DNA from: Streblospio benedicti
Taxonomy: Eukaryota > Annelida > Polychaeta > Spionida > Spionidae
DNA length: 64,000 nt
Direction of reading: 5' to 3'
NCBI GenBank assembly: GCA_019095985.1
Contig: CM032659.1
Location: 31,689,872-31,753,871, forward strand
The notes under the pieces were generated by a model. It saw only the letters and a program-made list of their open reading frames with translations, did not search any database and was not told the origin of the DNA. How positions within the stretch are numbered: position 1 is the first letter of the stretch; each line of letters starts with the position of its first letter. Below, piece after piece: positions 1-13,600 of this stretch. Position numbers and translations under genes: made by a program.

Positions 1-1925
1 TATAAATCCCCATAGAAAAAAAGAGGTAGTGTACAAACTAAATATGTATTCTGAATTAAGTGAGGGGACCATAATCGTGAAAATAACTGAGCATATCTTT
101 CCCTACTTCAATTGCAAATATATCAATTGTCAAGTCTTTTCTAATCTACTCAAACAAAAAAGGTGTGTGTGTGGGGGGGGCATCTTAACGAACTGTAGCA
201 TGCAAGAACTGATGGAGTTGCCACAGGTCATCAAATAAACATTTATATTAGCGGAATCGAGTTGCAATAATCTACTGAACATGGTAAAATTGCTAGAATA
301 TTCAGTTGGAGGATGACTGTAAACCTATTACATTTACATCTACAAATATACATTTTAAGCATACTAACATACAGAATGTTACTTTGAATAGGATCCATAC
401 AAACATAAATATCATACCATCAAAGTGCTATTATATCTATAGAACCGAACTACATTCAAATATAATAATGATCAAATATATGTGTAGAAAAAACTTCCCT
501 ATTAGGGATAAAGGTCACCATAGAGAAAACGTATAATGAAACCTTTTCATGATACTACATAGATAAATATATGTAAGGTACACAGAAAAAGTACTATTCC
601 AAGTGGTCCCCTGTACAGGAGAGCCATGTCATGAGGTTCTACTGTATTATATTCTTACAAGTAGATGCATAAAATATTATACATTTATATATTCCAAATC
701 AAACTATATTTAAGAGTAATAATAAAACAGAAGTAAGCACAGTAGATTTTACCCTTATTGATTTTGACATTGTTAATGAGCAGGTGTCTAATACGATCCT
801 AAAACATATACATTTAATACAAATGAAGAATAACTTATGGATATTTCTTTTAATTTCAGTAACTATGATTTGAATAACAAAAAGTGAGGGAAAAACACGT
901 ACTTATTGGCATGTATATATAACATCACAAAATTAAAGACGAAACATAGCTTTCTAAAATTGAAAAAATAAATGTTATCATCTAATGATAGATATCTAAG
1001 TAGTAAATCTTGATTTTTGATACACATAAAAAATGTAAATTATGTTTGTTTTTGTATTTTTCTATTTTGGCTTGGTTGATTTTATACAAGGTATTGGTAG
1101 CTGCCAAAATTCAAAATATAGGTTTATCTGAATGACTTTTTATAGACATGAAATTGGTTTTAGAGAGGAGTGACTACAATAACTGCTACTGCATGAAGCC
1201 CATTTTCATTTGAAGTAGGAATATTTTCTCTAATTTAATATTTATTCCTTAATGGGGCTGAACTTCAATCAATTATAATAGTAATCAACTGAATTCACAA
1301 AATATAGTTTTGTACTTAGTCTAAAGTCCACACCATATATCAAATCATTGTCTAAAGCTAACCAAATATCAAAACAATGACTTATAAACTAAATACATAA
1401 ACACAAACTATATAAAACTAGTTTAAACTATAAAAATAATAATATTGACATTTTTCTTATAAAAGTACCCTGGTATAGCATTGAAAATAAGATAAAAATC
1501 TGAAAAATGATGAATTCAATGACAAATTTTTGGTGGCTTCTGAACAGAACACAATGGATATCACTCAGACACTGCTGTTCCCGAGCAAGTATCAGTTGCC
1601 ATAGTAACAGTATCAGTATTCCTCTGGAATGTCAAGACACTCACATCATTATGGCATTCAAGTACACTATATTCTGCATGCAACAGAGGTACAGGTGGAA
1701 ATAAAAGTTTTTTTTTATCAAAAAACATATCCACATGGTAACTACGCAATGTAATTGGTTGTTGAAAAGTGTTTGATACGCTATGTTGTTATGGCATACT
1801 CATATTTAGTTTAGAATCCTTTTATACATTTTGCTCTTTCAAATCGGTTCCAGTGACTGTACTAAAATATATGCATATGGTGAAATGATTGAAAGCCGTT
1901 GATGCTAATAAATATACACTAAACT

Positions 1926-2092
1926 GAAATATTTATATTTTGATTGTTCTTTTCTGATACGTTTCAGGCCAATTTTAAAGTTGGGTAATCATTACATTTT
2001 ATTTTAACTGTTTTCAAGACTAAAGTCTCTTTAAAAACACTTTAAAATTGGCTTGAAACATAGCAGAAGAAAACAATTAAAATATAAATGAA
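1926..2092. repeat. Foldback (MITE-like) element with about 50-bp arms
   Basis: The left arm (about 1928-1980) is the imperfect reverse complement of the right arm (about 2040-2092). The arms share ATTTATATTTT, GTTTCA and CCAATTTTAAAG blocks and are separated by about 60 bp. The spacer motif around 2005-2040 recurs near 37,290-37,330, so this is a dispersed family. No coding capacity is seen. Confidence 0.65.
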
Positions 2093-2689
2093 ACCATATG
2101 CTACATTCCAAATACATAGTGGTATAAACCGAAATACAAAATACACTTTGCGGATTTCCAGCAAAAAAAACCCATCCATAAATCTCTATCCATGCTATTC
2201 CAAAATATATGAAAGCAGAATTATAACATGTTTTGGTTATACAGCAGCTATAAACTTGTAATTAGCACAAATCTTTGAAATATCTCTCCAAACAAATGCT
2301 AAGTTATAGCATACTTGCATAAGTAGTACAGAAATATAAAGGGAACACCATCACTCACTCAAAGTCTGTCTCTTGGATTCATGTCTAACATAATTTACGC
2401 TAATGGTTGACAATACAATTTGGTACTTAAAGTACTTTGCAATATGCAAAGTCACTTGCGAAATCTTCGAAATTTTCAAGAACTTTACCATTTTGCCCCT
2501 ACATGTACATTATATATTTACTTGTTCACTATACATTCTCAAATTACAGTACAAAACAGTACATAGGAACCATCTTTGCTCCTTTAGATGTTGTATGTCA
2601 CACTTGTATATAAAAATGCTTTAAAAGAGCACACACTCTTATTAACACTGCACTGTACATCCATAATACATCAACAGAAAAATCAGTTT

Positions 2690-2790
2690 GTTCACCAACT
2701 TGTAAACAGGGGTTGCAACTTTGTAAACTTTATAAACTGTCTTGTAAACAAGTTGGAAACACACTGTTTACAACCTGTTAACAGGAATCC
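2690..2790. repeat. GTAAACA/TGTTTAC-rich short repeat, copy 1
   Basis: Several copies of CTTGTAAACA and TGTTTACA lie within about 100 bp. Related arrangements occur at 4741-4811 and, inverted, at 54,768-54,856. GTAAACA is the core recognised by forkhead transcription factors. Whether any are bound is not shown by the sequence. Confidence 0.5.
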
Positions 2791-3687
2791 TGTGATATGT
2801 AACACATAATTGAACTGTTGGAGATGCATATTTGCACCTTGACATAAGTTTTCAGTGTTTTCCATGAATATGTCTTAATCTTTGCAATTGTCTTGATTTA
2901 TAAAGATAAATTCCATCCACATTCATAAAAAGGCACATTGCTTCATTCGCTAATTTTGAGCTACAGCACTGTACAAAAATATATATCGCAACTGTCAGTA
3001 TTCTATACATATGTGTAAGAATCATGTTTTGCTTGCAAATGCAGCTATCACTTTACATGTCTAAATGCTGTTTGCCAACTTCAGCAAAAAATGGCTTTTG
3101 TCAAAGTAGTCCTCTTTCAAAAAAACTATTACACACAACACAGTGTTTGAGTGGAGTCTAGTAATAATATGTAAAGCAATATATGACTGTAAAATATCAA
3201 GGATGTGAACATTTTGTATATCAATCCTGGGAAATCGAAGTGTCAATCAGTGAAACATCTAATTTAATAGAATACACGCAATGTTATTCCACCAAACAAA
3301 CACTTTCTAAGTCCACCGTAAAAATGGGCTGGCTGCTCCCATTTCTTCTTCTATATCATTGTCCGTCATATTAGAGATATCTGTGAATCTTAAAAGTAGC
3401 ATACGTCACAGAAGATGTTTATCACCAAATAAGCAAGATCCATTAGACAAGACACAAAGATATAGATGCTGCCTGTGTCTTGTAAAACGCTTTCAGCTGC
3501 ATTGGGTAGACTTTACTGACGTTAGCATTCCATTCATTGACTCCTATAGTACACAATTACACACTAGGTCCTGTCTCAACTTGAATATCCTTTGCCTTCT
3601 TCACAGAACAATATAGAAAGTAGATCGATTGAAAATACATTACGTGTGGATGATTGTAGAATCTTCTAACAGTGTATGTAGTTAACA

Positions 3688-3839
3688 TAAGCAGATCCAG
3701 GGAGGAGCAGGCAAAACACGTGCCCCCTTTTCCCACCAAAAAACTTTATTTTCACAAGCGTTTTGTCATATTCACATACAAAACCTATGAAATCCCTTAG
3801 GTGTGACCCTCATTTCCGAAAAACTGGATCTGCCAGCAG
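3688..3839. mobile_element. Non-autonomous DNA element with GGCAGATCCAG inverted ends
   Basis: The ends read CAGATCCAGG (left) and CTGGATCTGCCAG (right), which are inverted relative to each other. The interior contains the family signature of a C-rich run, then AAAACTTTATTTTCA-like sequence, then ATGAAATCCCTTAGGTGTG. Related copies lie at about 6890-7045, 19425-19600, 29800-29938, 43655-43760, 46413-46590, 47826-47995 and 53530-53700. The right end stops within about 3 bp of the stop codon of the death-domain gene. No transposase is encoded. Confidence 0.7.
3745..3750 (-). terminator. Candidate polyadenylation signal inside the MITE
   Basis: The plus strand reads TTTATT, so the minus-strand transcript carries AATAAA about 90 nt after the stop codon at 3840-3842. 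The hexamer lies wholly inside the GGCAGATCCAG element. It is the first canonical signal after the stop. Its use is inferred. Confidence 0.4.
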
Positions 3840-4636
3840 TTAGGCCCCGCGGGAGCTGGTGGAGGTGTCGGACGAGGGCCGGCTGGTGTGGCCCATCACG
3901 TGCTTCTCGATGCTGTCGGCGAGCCGGTTCTCATTGAGTTCCCGCAGCGTCTCGCGCAGCACCTCGACAGAGGCGCGGCGCCCGTTGTGGGAGAACCACT
4001 TGATGAGGCTCTGGTACGCCTGCAACAGCACCGATGGGGCGGGTTTATAAGGAAGTGGGATGTTGGAGAAAAAGCCAAAGCAAAGAGTGATGTGGGATTT
4101 CAATGAATTGGGATTTGGGACAAAATGCCTTGAAATTTGTGGGATGTGGGGAAAAGGGCTAAAAATATCCAAGGATGTGGGAAATAAGGCCAAGAAATAT
4201 GGGTGTGGGATTTTAAGGACATGGGATGTGGGGAAAACGCCATAAAACTTGTAGAGTGTGGAGAAAAGGGCCCAAATATATAGGCAATAAGGCAAAACAA
4301 ATAGGGGTGTGGGAAAACAGACCATAAAAAGGGATGTGGGAAAAGGGCATAAAAGGGAACGTGGGATTTCAACGAAGTGGGATATGTGAGAAAAGCCTGA
4401 AAATTTGTGAGAAATGGGAAATAAGGCAAAAAAGAATTATGGTTATGGAATTTTTCTACCCCGTAATCCCCTTCGTACCTGTTCCTTGAGCTGGCCCTGG
4501 TTCTCGTACTCGATGACCCTGATCTCATTGTTGAGCTCACTGACGTCCTTGCCGGGCAGGTAGGGCAGCGAGCGCGCCAGGTCCTTCCAGCCCAGGCCAA
4601 TGTTGTTCTTGATGAGACGGAACGCCTTCAGCAAGT
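3840..4636 (-). CDS. Last two exons: the death domain
   Basis: Exon 4636-4479 reads from LLKAFRLIKNNIGLGWKD to NQGQLKEQ. Exon 4019-3840 continues with AYQSLIKWFSHNGRRAS, ends SSRGA and is followed by TAA. Together they give a roughly 90-residue six-helix death-domain pattern: the helix-2 Trp in GWKDLAR, the turn LPGKDVSEL, and the helix-4/5 WF and VLRETLREL signatures, then LADSIEK. The intron between them (4020-4478) cuts the domain in half and consists almost entirely of one CCCACATCCC-type repeat. The ligand-binding partner cannot be told from sequence. Assignment to the death-fold superfamily is firm, while death domain rather than CARD or DED is likely from the Trp and WF positions. Confidence 0.82.
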
Positions 4637-7600
4637 CTACAACAACACCAACATATTGTGAACAACATGTAGCTGTAAATGTTTATTGTCGCATTCATTT
4701 TTGTCATGCTCAATTGGGCAGCTTTATACAAAAGAGAAAATAACCTGTTTACAAAGCTTGTAAACAGGGAATGATAGTTTCCTTGCTTGTAAACTGTTTA
4801 TATGCCTGTTGACACCCTGAATATACATTCATATGAGGTTATTTGTATCCTGGTCATTCTGCACTTTCGTTTTCAATTCCCCCCAGGAGCACACACCGCA
4901 GATATTACAGGGGAGTGTTCTACGGTTAGGGATGTTTGCTCAGTACACACCTGGAGACACAATGGGAAATCAAAGCCATAATCTTCTGGTAATGAGTCCA
5001 CAACCTGTACCCACTCAGCCAGACTGTCACAGAACTCACGATCCTTGCATGTTATACAGAACAGAGAGAGAAAGAAAGAGAAATAGTAAATTGACACTGT
5101 TGAAGGACCATGGTAAAGCATCACCTACCTGCCGATTTCTTACTCCTGGCCGGCTGGTCGGTCTTGTCCTCCACGTCTTCCCTCCGCCGTGACTTCTCCC
5201 TCGCCTTCACTTTGCTCTTGCCCTTCAAGTCATCGCTCCTGCTCTTTCTCCTCTTTTCCTCCTCCTCACTCTTCCTCAGGTCCTTTTTCTCCTCGCCCTG
5301 CTGGCCGGGTGGCTGTGGGTGTGTGCGGTTTTTGAGCACCGTCGTGAGCACGGTTAGGTGAGCATTGGCCGCGTCCAACTCCTCTACGTGCTTGGCTTTC
5401 TGCCGACCTGCCACACAGAGTAGTGATAACAGCTTTTTAATCAAACAATCCAATGCTTCAAGCTCTTATAATAAAGAACTATGTCATGGTTTTGCTGTCA
5501 ATATACATGAATTCAATGCCCATCTTTGTTGAATATTACTCTCTCAAGCTGGAGTAATATTCAACAAATGGGGGTATTGAATTCATGCATATTGACCTCA
5601 AAAACATGACATATATTCCTTATCTCACAAGCATGAGATTCTTATGAAAATGAAACAATATCTTAGCTTAGATTCAAACAAAGTATTTTCATGTTATGAA
5701 CTGCAAGCAATATTTTTGCATCTCAATCCCCTAATCCTTCAGTTTGCAATTGAATTGCGCAGAGAATCAAATATATGAAAATTGCATTGCCATCGCCATT
5801 CTTAATTGTATATTATTTGTATGATCCAATGTTAGAGGGCATTATTGTGCAAGGCATATATATGATTTCAAGTCAAAGCCAATCAAGATGCAGGATTTGA
5901 GGGGGTGTCACAGAGCGAACGACATAATCATTAATGAAGCCCGGGCCCTTTCCATGCGTGAACATATTGTCTGGTGTCCACATGTGAATATCAATAGAAA
6001 GCTGTTGGAAACTTTTTAAGAATGTTGAAAATGCCATATAATTATCAAGCCCCTTGGAATGACGTTATTTCAGAAATTCCTATGATGTTTCTATGTTATA
6101 GCGGCATTGGCGTTCAGAAGTGAAACATGGATGAACTAACCACAGACTCTGAGCTTCTTGCTCAGCTGCATGATCTCCATCTCTGACGTCTCCATATCTT
6201 TCGCCATCTGCCGTTTCTTCTGAATTAGTTTCTGTAAAAGCACATTTGACATAAGTGTACTCATTTTATTGCAAGTTTTTGTGCATTTACAAGTATCATT
6301 TAATATCATGTACACTTACAAAATGCAACAATTACAGTTTGGTTTCACGTTACAAACATTTCTTGTTTCTTTTCTTTTGTTTGCTTGTTTTCATTACCCT
6401 TTTGGAGCTTTTGCTGTTTTGATATAGCTTTTATGCAATGACCATGTACCAAATTAAAGGATTATCTTTAAAAAAATAAAGAGTTATTTAAATGTTTACT
6501 ATGGTGCATATTGAAACGATATTAAATACCTCATATTTTTTGTGCCACTTTGACAATCGTCATGGGAAGACTTGTCGAGAACATTTACACATTTCATTAC
6601 TTACAGTTATTACAGTTAAGCACAGTAATTTCTTGTAGAGAAAATAATGCAATGCACATTTATGGCACGTTGGTGAAAACACGTTACTTTCATATTAAGT
6701 ACACTTATGCACCTTCTTCCAACTTACAGGGTAGTTTTTTTCCTACATCTGATTTTCATGTAACGTTCAGAGTATGCGAGGGACAACTTGACAAGAACAA
6801 ATGGCAAGTTTTCATTTGAAAACATGGTATTACTTTGGAGATAATTCAGTAATTCGAACGAAGATTGAAAGACTTTCAGATGACCCACTGGTAAATCCAG
6901 ATTTTTGGAAAAGGGGGGTGCACTTGAAAGATTTCATGGGTTTTGTATGCATCATCCATGCCGGATAAGATAAATATGAAAATGAAGTATTTTTATGGAT
7001 AAACGGGTGGCTGGTGCAACCTTCCTCCCTCTGGATCTGCCTATGTGATTCACATACCTCCAACTTCTTTTTCTTCTTGCGAAGCATGTCCAGTTTGGCG
7101 GAGTGCACCTTGGCATCATTGCACAGCCGAGTCTTGTAGTTAGAACTGGCATTCCCCATGCGCCTACCACCACACTTCTGCTTCACGTCTTGCTCGTCAT
7201 CACTGTCTGTGTCCTAGAAATATTACATAAGCTGTCAGGTTTTCTTCTTCTTCAGAAATAGGATTCCACATTGAAATGTAGTATCAGCACTGTCAGCGCC
7301 TCAATAGTCATTTCTGTCCTCCGGTTAACCAACATTAGTATTTTAGGGTTCAACATCTGTATCCCGTGGTGCAACCGCAATAGGTCTGTACAAATACTGG
7401 GTGTAATTAGAAATCCATATGAGAAGAACTGCTTTTATGTATTTCTGGTGTACTGTAACCAGTATTCGAAATTGGGGAGGGTTTAAACACTAATCACAAG
7501 CACACATATCAATATTAGGATTGCAGTTTCTGTGCTTGCCCATCATAGAAAAAATAATCATTGAGGAAAATGACCCAAACCGTACCCAGGGAAAAGATTA

Positions 7601-10600
7601 ATGTGACAGCGTAAACCACTTGTATGAGTCTACGGTAAATATAAATGTAGCATTAGAGTACAGTAGAACCTCCAATTAAGACCACCTCTCTATTGAGACC
7701 GACTCTATAATAAGACGACTTTCCACAGTCCCAAACCTTCATAAAGCTACAAAATAAACCTCTGTATGGAGACCACCTCTCTATTGAGACCACCTAACCC
7801 AAGTCCCAAAGGTGGTCCTAATATAGAGGTTCTACAGTACCACCCTCTCTGGCACGTACTGAGCCCGCTGGCACGGCACAGTCGGCGAGTTCGGCGAGGT
7901 GGTCTCGGCAGCCGGCCAGCGTGCGCGCCACGGCGCTCACCTCCATCTCCAGCCGAGCCTACAAACACAGGAGGAGGAGCGCTCAGTGAGGAATGGCCAT
8001 TTCATATTAGAATTTGGTATTCGGTGGATTTTTCATAATTTGGGCATGCTGAATTCGAATCTGTCGTATGCTGAAAATATTTTTACGCATAATCCAAGAT
8101 GGCTGACAAAGGCAAATGGCATACGAAGGTTGATAACGTATTTGGTGATAACTGAATAACTATTCTACATAAAATATTGATTTGGTGTCTATGAGTATGT
8201 TTTCTGGGTCAAGGAAACCAATTTGACGAGAAAGAAACTTGTATATCAGGTCCTCAAATAATTGCATTCCATCCAGAGTGTAGCCAAAATACATGATGGA
8301 AAAGATTTTCAAGTACATTGGTACAGACGGAACCTGGAGAGCAGATCCGGATAATCGGAAACTGTATCAGATCTGTACTTAAATAATAATACTTATCCTT
8401 TCAACAATCTTTCCCTTCCCACTCTATCATAAAGGCAATTGGAATGTCCATTGTTCACAGAAACAAACTTCAAATAACAACTGTCAGGACCCCTGCCGCC
8501 CTCTCACCTTCTTGGCCTCGAGCCGGGCCACGTCCCTCCACACGTCCTCCTGGCTGGCAGCCTCCTCCCCGCCCTCCTGCTGCCGCTGGCGGAGCAGCGA
8601 GAACAGCCGGCCGTACTCGAGGGCACACAGCGCCACCTGCTCCTCACCCACTCGCACCTGGTGGTGATAGAGGCTTGTCACAATGTGGACTAGTACAGGC
8701 GAAAGTTAAACATTCAAAAGAGAAAGTGGGAGGTGGGAGGAAAAAGGCCGAAAAGAGGCATGTGAGATTTCAAGGAAGTGGGATGTGGAAAAAGGCCTAA
8801 AATTTCCAAGATGTGGGGAAAAGGCCCAAAACAATTAAGGATGTGGGAAATAAGGCCAAAAATACAGGGATGTTGGATTTCTAGACCCCATATAGCCCCC
8901 CACCCACCCCCACCCACACCCCCCACCCCGAAAATATATGTGATGCATTGGTCATAGATAGATCAGGAGGCACAGTGTGTAGGTGGCCTACACACGTTGT
9001 AGTGGCCAAGGGTTTGAGTCCCCTATATTGCCCTATTAGTCTTAAACAAAGAATCCTCTCAAACTGTCATATAAAGTAGTGTTCAAACTTACTGAATTAG
9101 AATAGAATAGAATAGTATGGAATAGAAAGATTTAATTTCCGATTAAAATCCGTAGAAATATAAAAGAAATAAATTTTTACATAATTATACACATTAATAA
9201 TAAGACTTTGCATAAAATACCACTACATTTGAAGAGATATCACAGTAGTGGGGGATAGTTGTCAGGAAATGCAACGTTGCTAAGCATTTTACAATAGAAT
9301 TATGTGTGCTGTTGATTTCATATAATTCGGGTATGCTGTATACAAATCTGTCGGAAATATTTTGACTCCTTGACATTCAAATCAAGGATTAACCGTTTTT
9401 ACGTACCGTTTGGCGCGTCTTTTCGATCTCCTTCTCTAGCTCCTGGTAGTACACCTTGTCAGACCTCAGCCAATCAGAGGCTGTGTCACAGCTCCGCTCC
9501 AGCTTCTGGATCAGATCTGGGATGATGCGCATGATGGGGAACGTGTCACAGTTACACTCTATGGACACCTCCTGCAAGTTACAAAACAGCACAACCTCAG
9601 ATCAAGCTCATCACTTTCACAGTCCCACACCTTCATAAAGGATCGTTACAGAGACCACTTGGCTTTGATAGCACTTGCAGATATTATCCCGAGTTGTCTT
9701 AATAGACACGTTATACTACAAGGGGCCATTAGCTTTAGTATAGCATCATACTATACAGTCGCACATCTACAGTAAAAGCTTGACAGCGAACCTAATACCG
9801 GAGACAGTAATAGGATGTACCATTTATGGAATTCCCCCATTATACATTGGTGAAATAAACTTAATAACAAGATATAACTGTACAATTGAATGAAAAATGA
9901 CCCTTTCCCCCACGTCTTACCAGCCAACATAGGATAATTGCATGCTACAGATCTAGTTGCTACCTGTCCCCTTAAAAAGCTTATAAGTAAACGGGCATTG
10001 ACCTGGGAAATACAAGCATTCTTTTTTCAAATACAAATATGCAAATTAGTTTGTTCTGCTTTGCTGCAGACACCAGTAACTTATAACATATTTAAAGACG
10101 CCAAAATCAACTTTCTATCACAAATAAGGAAGATATGGTAATTTTTTGTATATCCACGGTGGATCTGGTGGCCATTGTGTTTTTGTCCGTAACAAAATGT
10201 TGGCTCAGAGATGCCAGAGTGGCACCCAGCTGATTTGTGCTCAGGACACCCCAATTAACCATAAAACACCATACCTTCAACAAAACATGCTTTGGTTTAA
10301 ACACCCCATTTGACAACTGGACTATTGGTGTATATTGGGTGTACCTGTGAGAAGTAGTGGTCGCTGAAGGCGGACCCGGGCAGGGCCGTGCCCAGCTTGA
10401 AGGCCACGGCCAAGCGCTCAAACTTCTTGAGGTAGCCCCTCACCGACACTGTACGGGACTACAACGTGACAGCCACGGTTAGGCAGGCGAAAATAGGGGG
10501 ACCAAATATAATATGGTATATTGTAGGCGAGGATCAAATGGTCCCAGGTATCGAAGCCGGGTATGTAGTGGAAGATTGTAATCTAGATTCTTGTCTGTCA

Positions 10601-13600
10601 AACTTGTATTTATTACAAACTTCAGCTTTTACATGTAATCACAAAAGATGGTGTTCAATTCCACATAAAAAGTAGTTTGTGGACTGTCCCTTTACTTAAA
10701 CATTAATGGCTAGACTTTTTGGACATTCACACCAATACATAGTTTTATATTTTACCAATGGGCATGATATAGTCTAGGAACGTCTAGTATAATCAACAGT
10801 TATAATCCTACCCTGAGATTCTTGTAGAACTGGTCGTCAGCAATGCCCAGAGCAGTATAATTGTTGCAGTAGTACTCCAAATATTCCAGTACATCTTCAG
10901 TAAATACATTTTTCACTTCTAAAGCTTGCGAGAGGACCACTTGGCAATTGGACAGAAATGTCTTGAGCGTATCTATTGAAGCCTGAAAACGATAGTGACA
11001 AGGAAATAAAGTACCGTATACATACTGTTACGATGTACTTGTAGGATCAATATTCTATTTAAGTCTATTGAAGCATCCCCCATGACCCCCCCCCCCCCCA
11101 TCCCCCACACACATGGATCTATATATGAAAGATGTACTGCCGCATCTTTATGTACCTTATCAATATGACAATGGTGGAAGCCAACCGTTCTATATACATA
11201 TCATGTAATGTACACGTATGAGGTGTTTTAGCTCGAACCCATCAACTCCTGGTCACTAGTCCAACTCCCTCATCAAAATAGAAATCTGGGGGTCAAACCA
11301 TATATACATGCTACACAATACGGCCACAAAGCGCACTCCATGCATAAGTATCATATGGGCAGAAAGTAAATACCATGGGCACGTGCATTGTAGAGAGTAG
11401 AAACCAGTTGAGATGATCGGCCATTCTTTCTTTGTCCAATTCATTTATATAGGTTGTGAAGTATCTACACGTATCTTCTGTTGTTTAAGTAAACAGTGAA
11501 AGGGGGACAGAAAGACTGGCCAATCATTAGTCTCAGGTGGTCTCTACCCTCTAATGGTGCCCGTGGAAATTACCTGGAGTTGGCGCGGTGACCGCGTGGT
11601 CTTGAGTTCGCCTCCCAGTAGCTGCTCGAGGTGTCCGAGGCTGGCGACGGTGAGCAGTGACCGCTCCCCCCGCGAGGAGGACGAGGCCTGCAGATCGTGC
11701 ACCTGCTTCAGCGAGGCGTGCACGCTCTGTATGTACGACAGGCGGTCCTGTGGGGGAGGAGAAACACAGAGATGGTCAAGGAATTGCTTATTATAACACT
11801 CTATCTGTGGCACACCCCTAAATCCTGCATTGTGATTGGACTATAGCCAAATCAGCCAGTCGCATATTTCTCCATAGAGACTGGGCAATAGTGCCCTGTC
11901 TGCAAGCAGAAAAGTCCGCCATTTTGAAACCCTCGATTAGAAATAAAAATCGACTATATTTACAATATTACAGAGATTTGAATGATCTCATTCATGACTA
12001 AAGGTAATCAATAATGTAAACTCAATAGAATTGCAACTTTATTACAAGTTGCAGGAGAAACACAGGTAATTTACAATAAAAAAGTCAAAGTTAAACTCTA
12101 GTAATTAGAATTGCAATAAAAATCCGGCCAGTTTCCCCGGCTGACATTAGGGTTTGACACAGATAGAGTGTTTTATAATTGCACAAATGAGTCTGTTGTT
12201 GTGGATCAGGTCAAAAGTGATATTGATTTGGCAATTTTTTGTAACACTTTGGTGTTTCCACAGCCCTATCATAAAATCCTACCTACGGCCAGTTTCATCA
12301 GAAAGTTGGTGGCTGCAGAGTTTTTCGCACAAACCAAAATATACGGTTTGACATACATTTTGTTAATGTTTGGATATTGATAACGGCTGACATAATAGGG
12401 TTTGACACAGATAAAGTGTTTTATAATTATGTAATTGCACAATAGAATTTGCTGTAGTGGATCAGGCGAGCTGATATTGATTGTACACTTTGGTGTACGC
12501 AGACGCCTTTATTGATCTGGAGCAACGCTAGTAACCCGTGGAGATCCTACCTACAGCGCCGTTAATGACAATCTGTCATCAGAAAGTTGATAGCTTCAGA
12601 GTATTCGCTCAAACCAAAAGTATCTGGATACCCGGATAATTTGAGCCACATACATTTTGTTACTACTTGGATTGCTAACACGGATGGACTGGTTGTCGTT
12701 TGATAACTTTAGTTATTTATAATTGCTCAGAAGGAAAATGGCTTGTATTAAAGTGTGCTTATTCACCGGCTTACTTTCACTATCGTTATTCCATGCATTG
12801 CCTACTCAAGACGGAAAGAATTTGAAAATACATTCTTTTCGTGATGAAGGAAAACTGGAACAGACGTTAGCCGTTGGCGCAAAACGTCAGACGTTAGACG
12901 GATTACCTAAACGCGTGTCTTTGGACGTTAGACGTAAACGTAGCGTGGCGACGACCATTTTGAGCTCTTTCATGTCCCAATTTTTTAAAGTTATTTTCCA
13001 GACGCTCTTGCCTAAGCTGTTTGGGGAAATCACACTAAACGATTTGTTAGAAGAAGTGACCACAATGAAAGAATCACTGGACTCTCTAGCGCCAGACATA
13101 CAGGAAATTCTGGAGCGTCTCAAGGCACAAGAATTCAGAGATGATTATGAGAAATTTGCCGCGCCACTACAAGTCCAATTTGACAGGTATCTATCCTACT
13201 CTATAAAGGTATTCTATGCCATATCAGTGTGTGACAAACCTAGGAATACTTATTTTGCATATAATAAGCTCAATCTAATCATTGTTACTGCAGGTTTGCA
13301 CGCTGGGAGTCGGTGCTACGGGACCCCCGAAGCCAGGGACTTGACGAAACTCAGAGAAACATGTTGCACGAGCTAGACGCTGCTCTCACCGTCCTGCACC
13401 ACCGTCTGCTGGGCTCCGACGCCTACCTAGGCCCCTCCCTCCCTGAGAAGTTCCTGGAGCTCCTCATCCATCCAAACGACAAGCGCCACGGCTTCGAGCC
13501 ACGGGAAAGCCTTCGCACAGAGATAAGCACCTTTCTTAAAGCTGTCTTCGACATGCAAATGATTGGCTTTGCCATTGAGAAGACACTGCATGTGTGGAGA

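Larger units (their letters stand above)
1..3687. other. AT-rich stretch without a gene
   Basis: I see no convincing exon on either strand. Reading frames are short and lack good splice sites or exon-like GC content. The stretch lies downstream of the minus-strand death-domain gene, so part of it could be distal 3' UTR. It holds one foldback element (about 1926-2092) and one copy of a GTAAACA-rich repeat (about 2690-2790). Confidence 0.6.

Noticed and set aside
3840-4600. Long minus-strand frames of 161 and 166 codons rich in FPHP and FPTS
   Set aside because: Only the ends are real exons. The middle is translation of the CCCACATCCC repeat inside the intron.
12168-12380. 70-codon plus-strand gene upstream of the secreted-protein gene
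   Set aside because: It lies within a duplicated non-coding unit, and the frame is not kept in the second copy.
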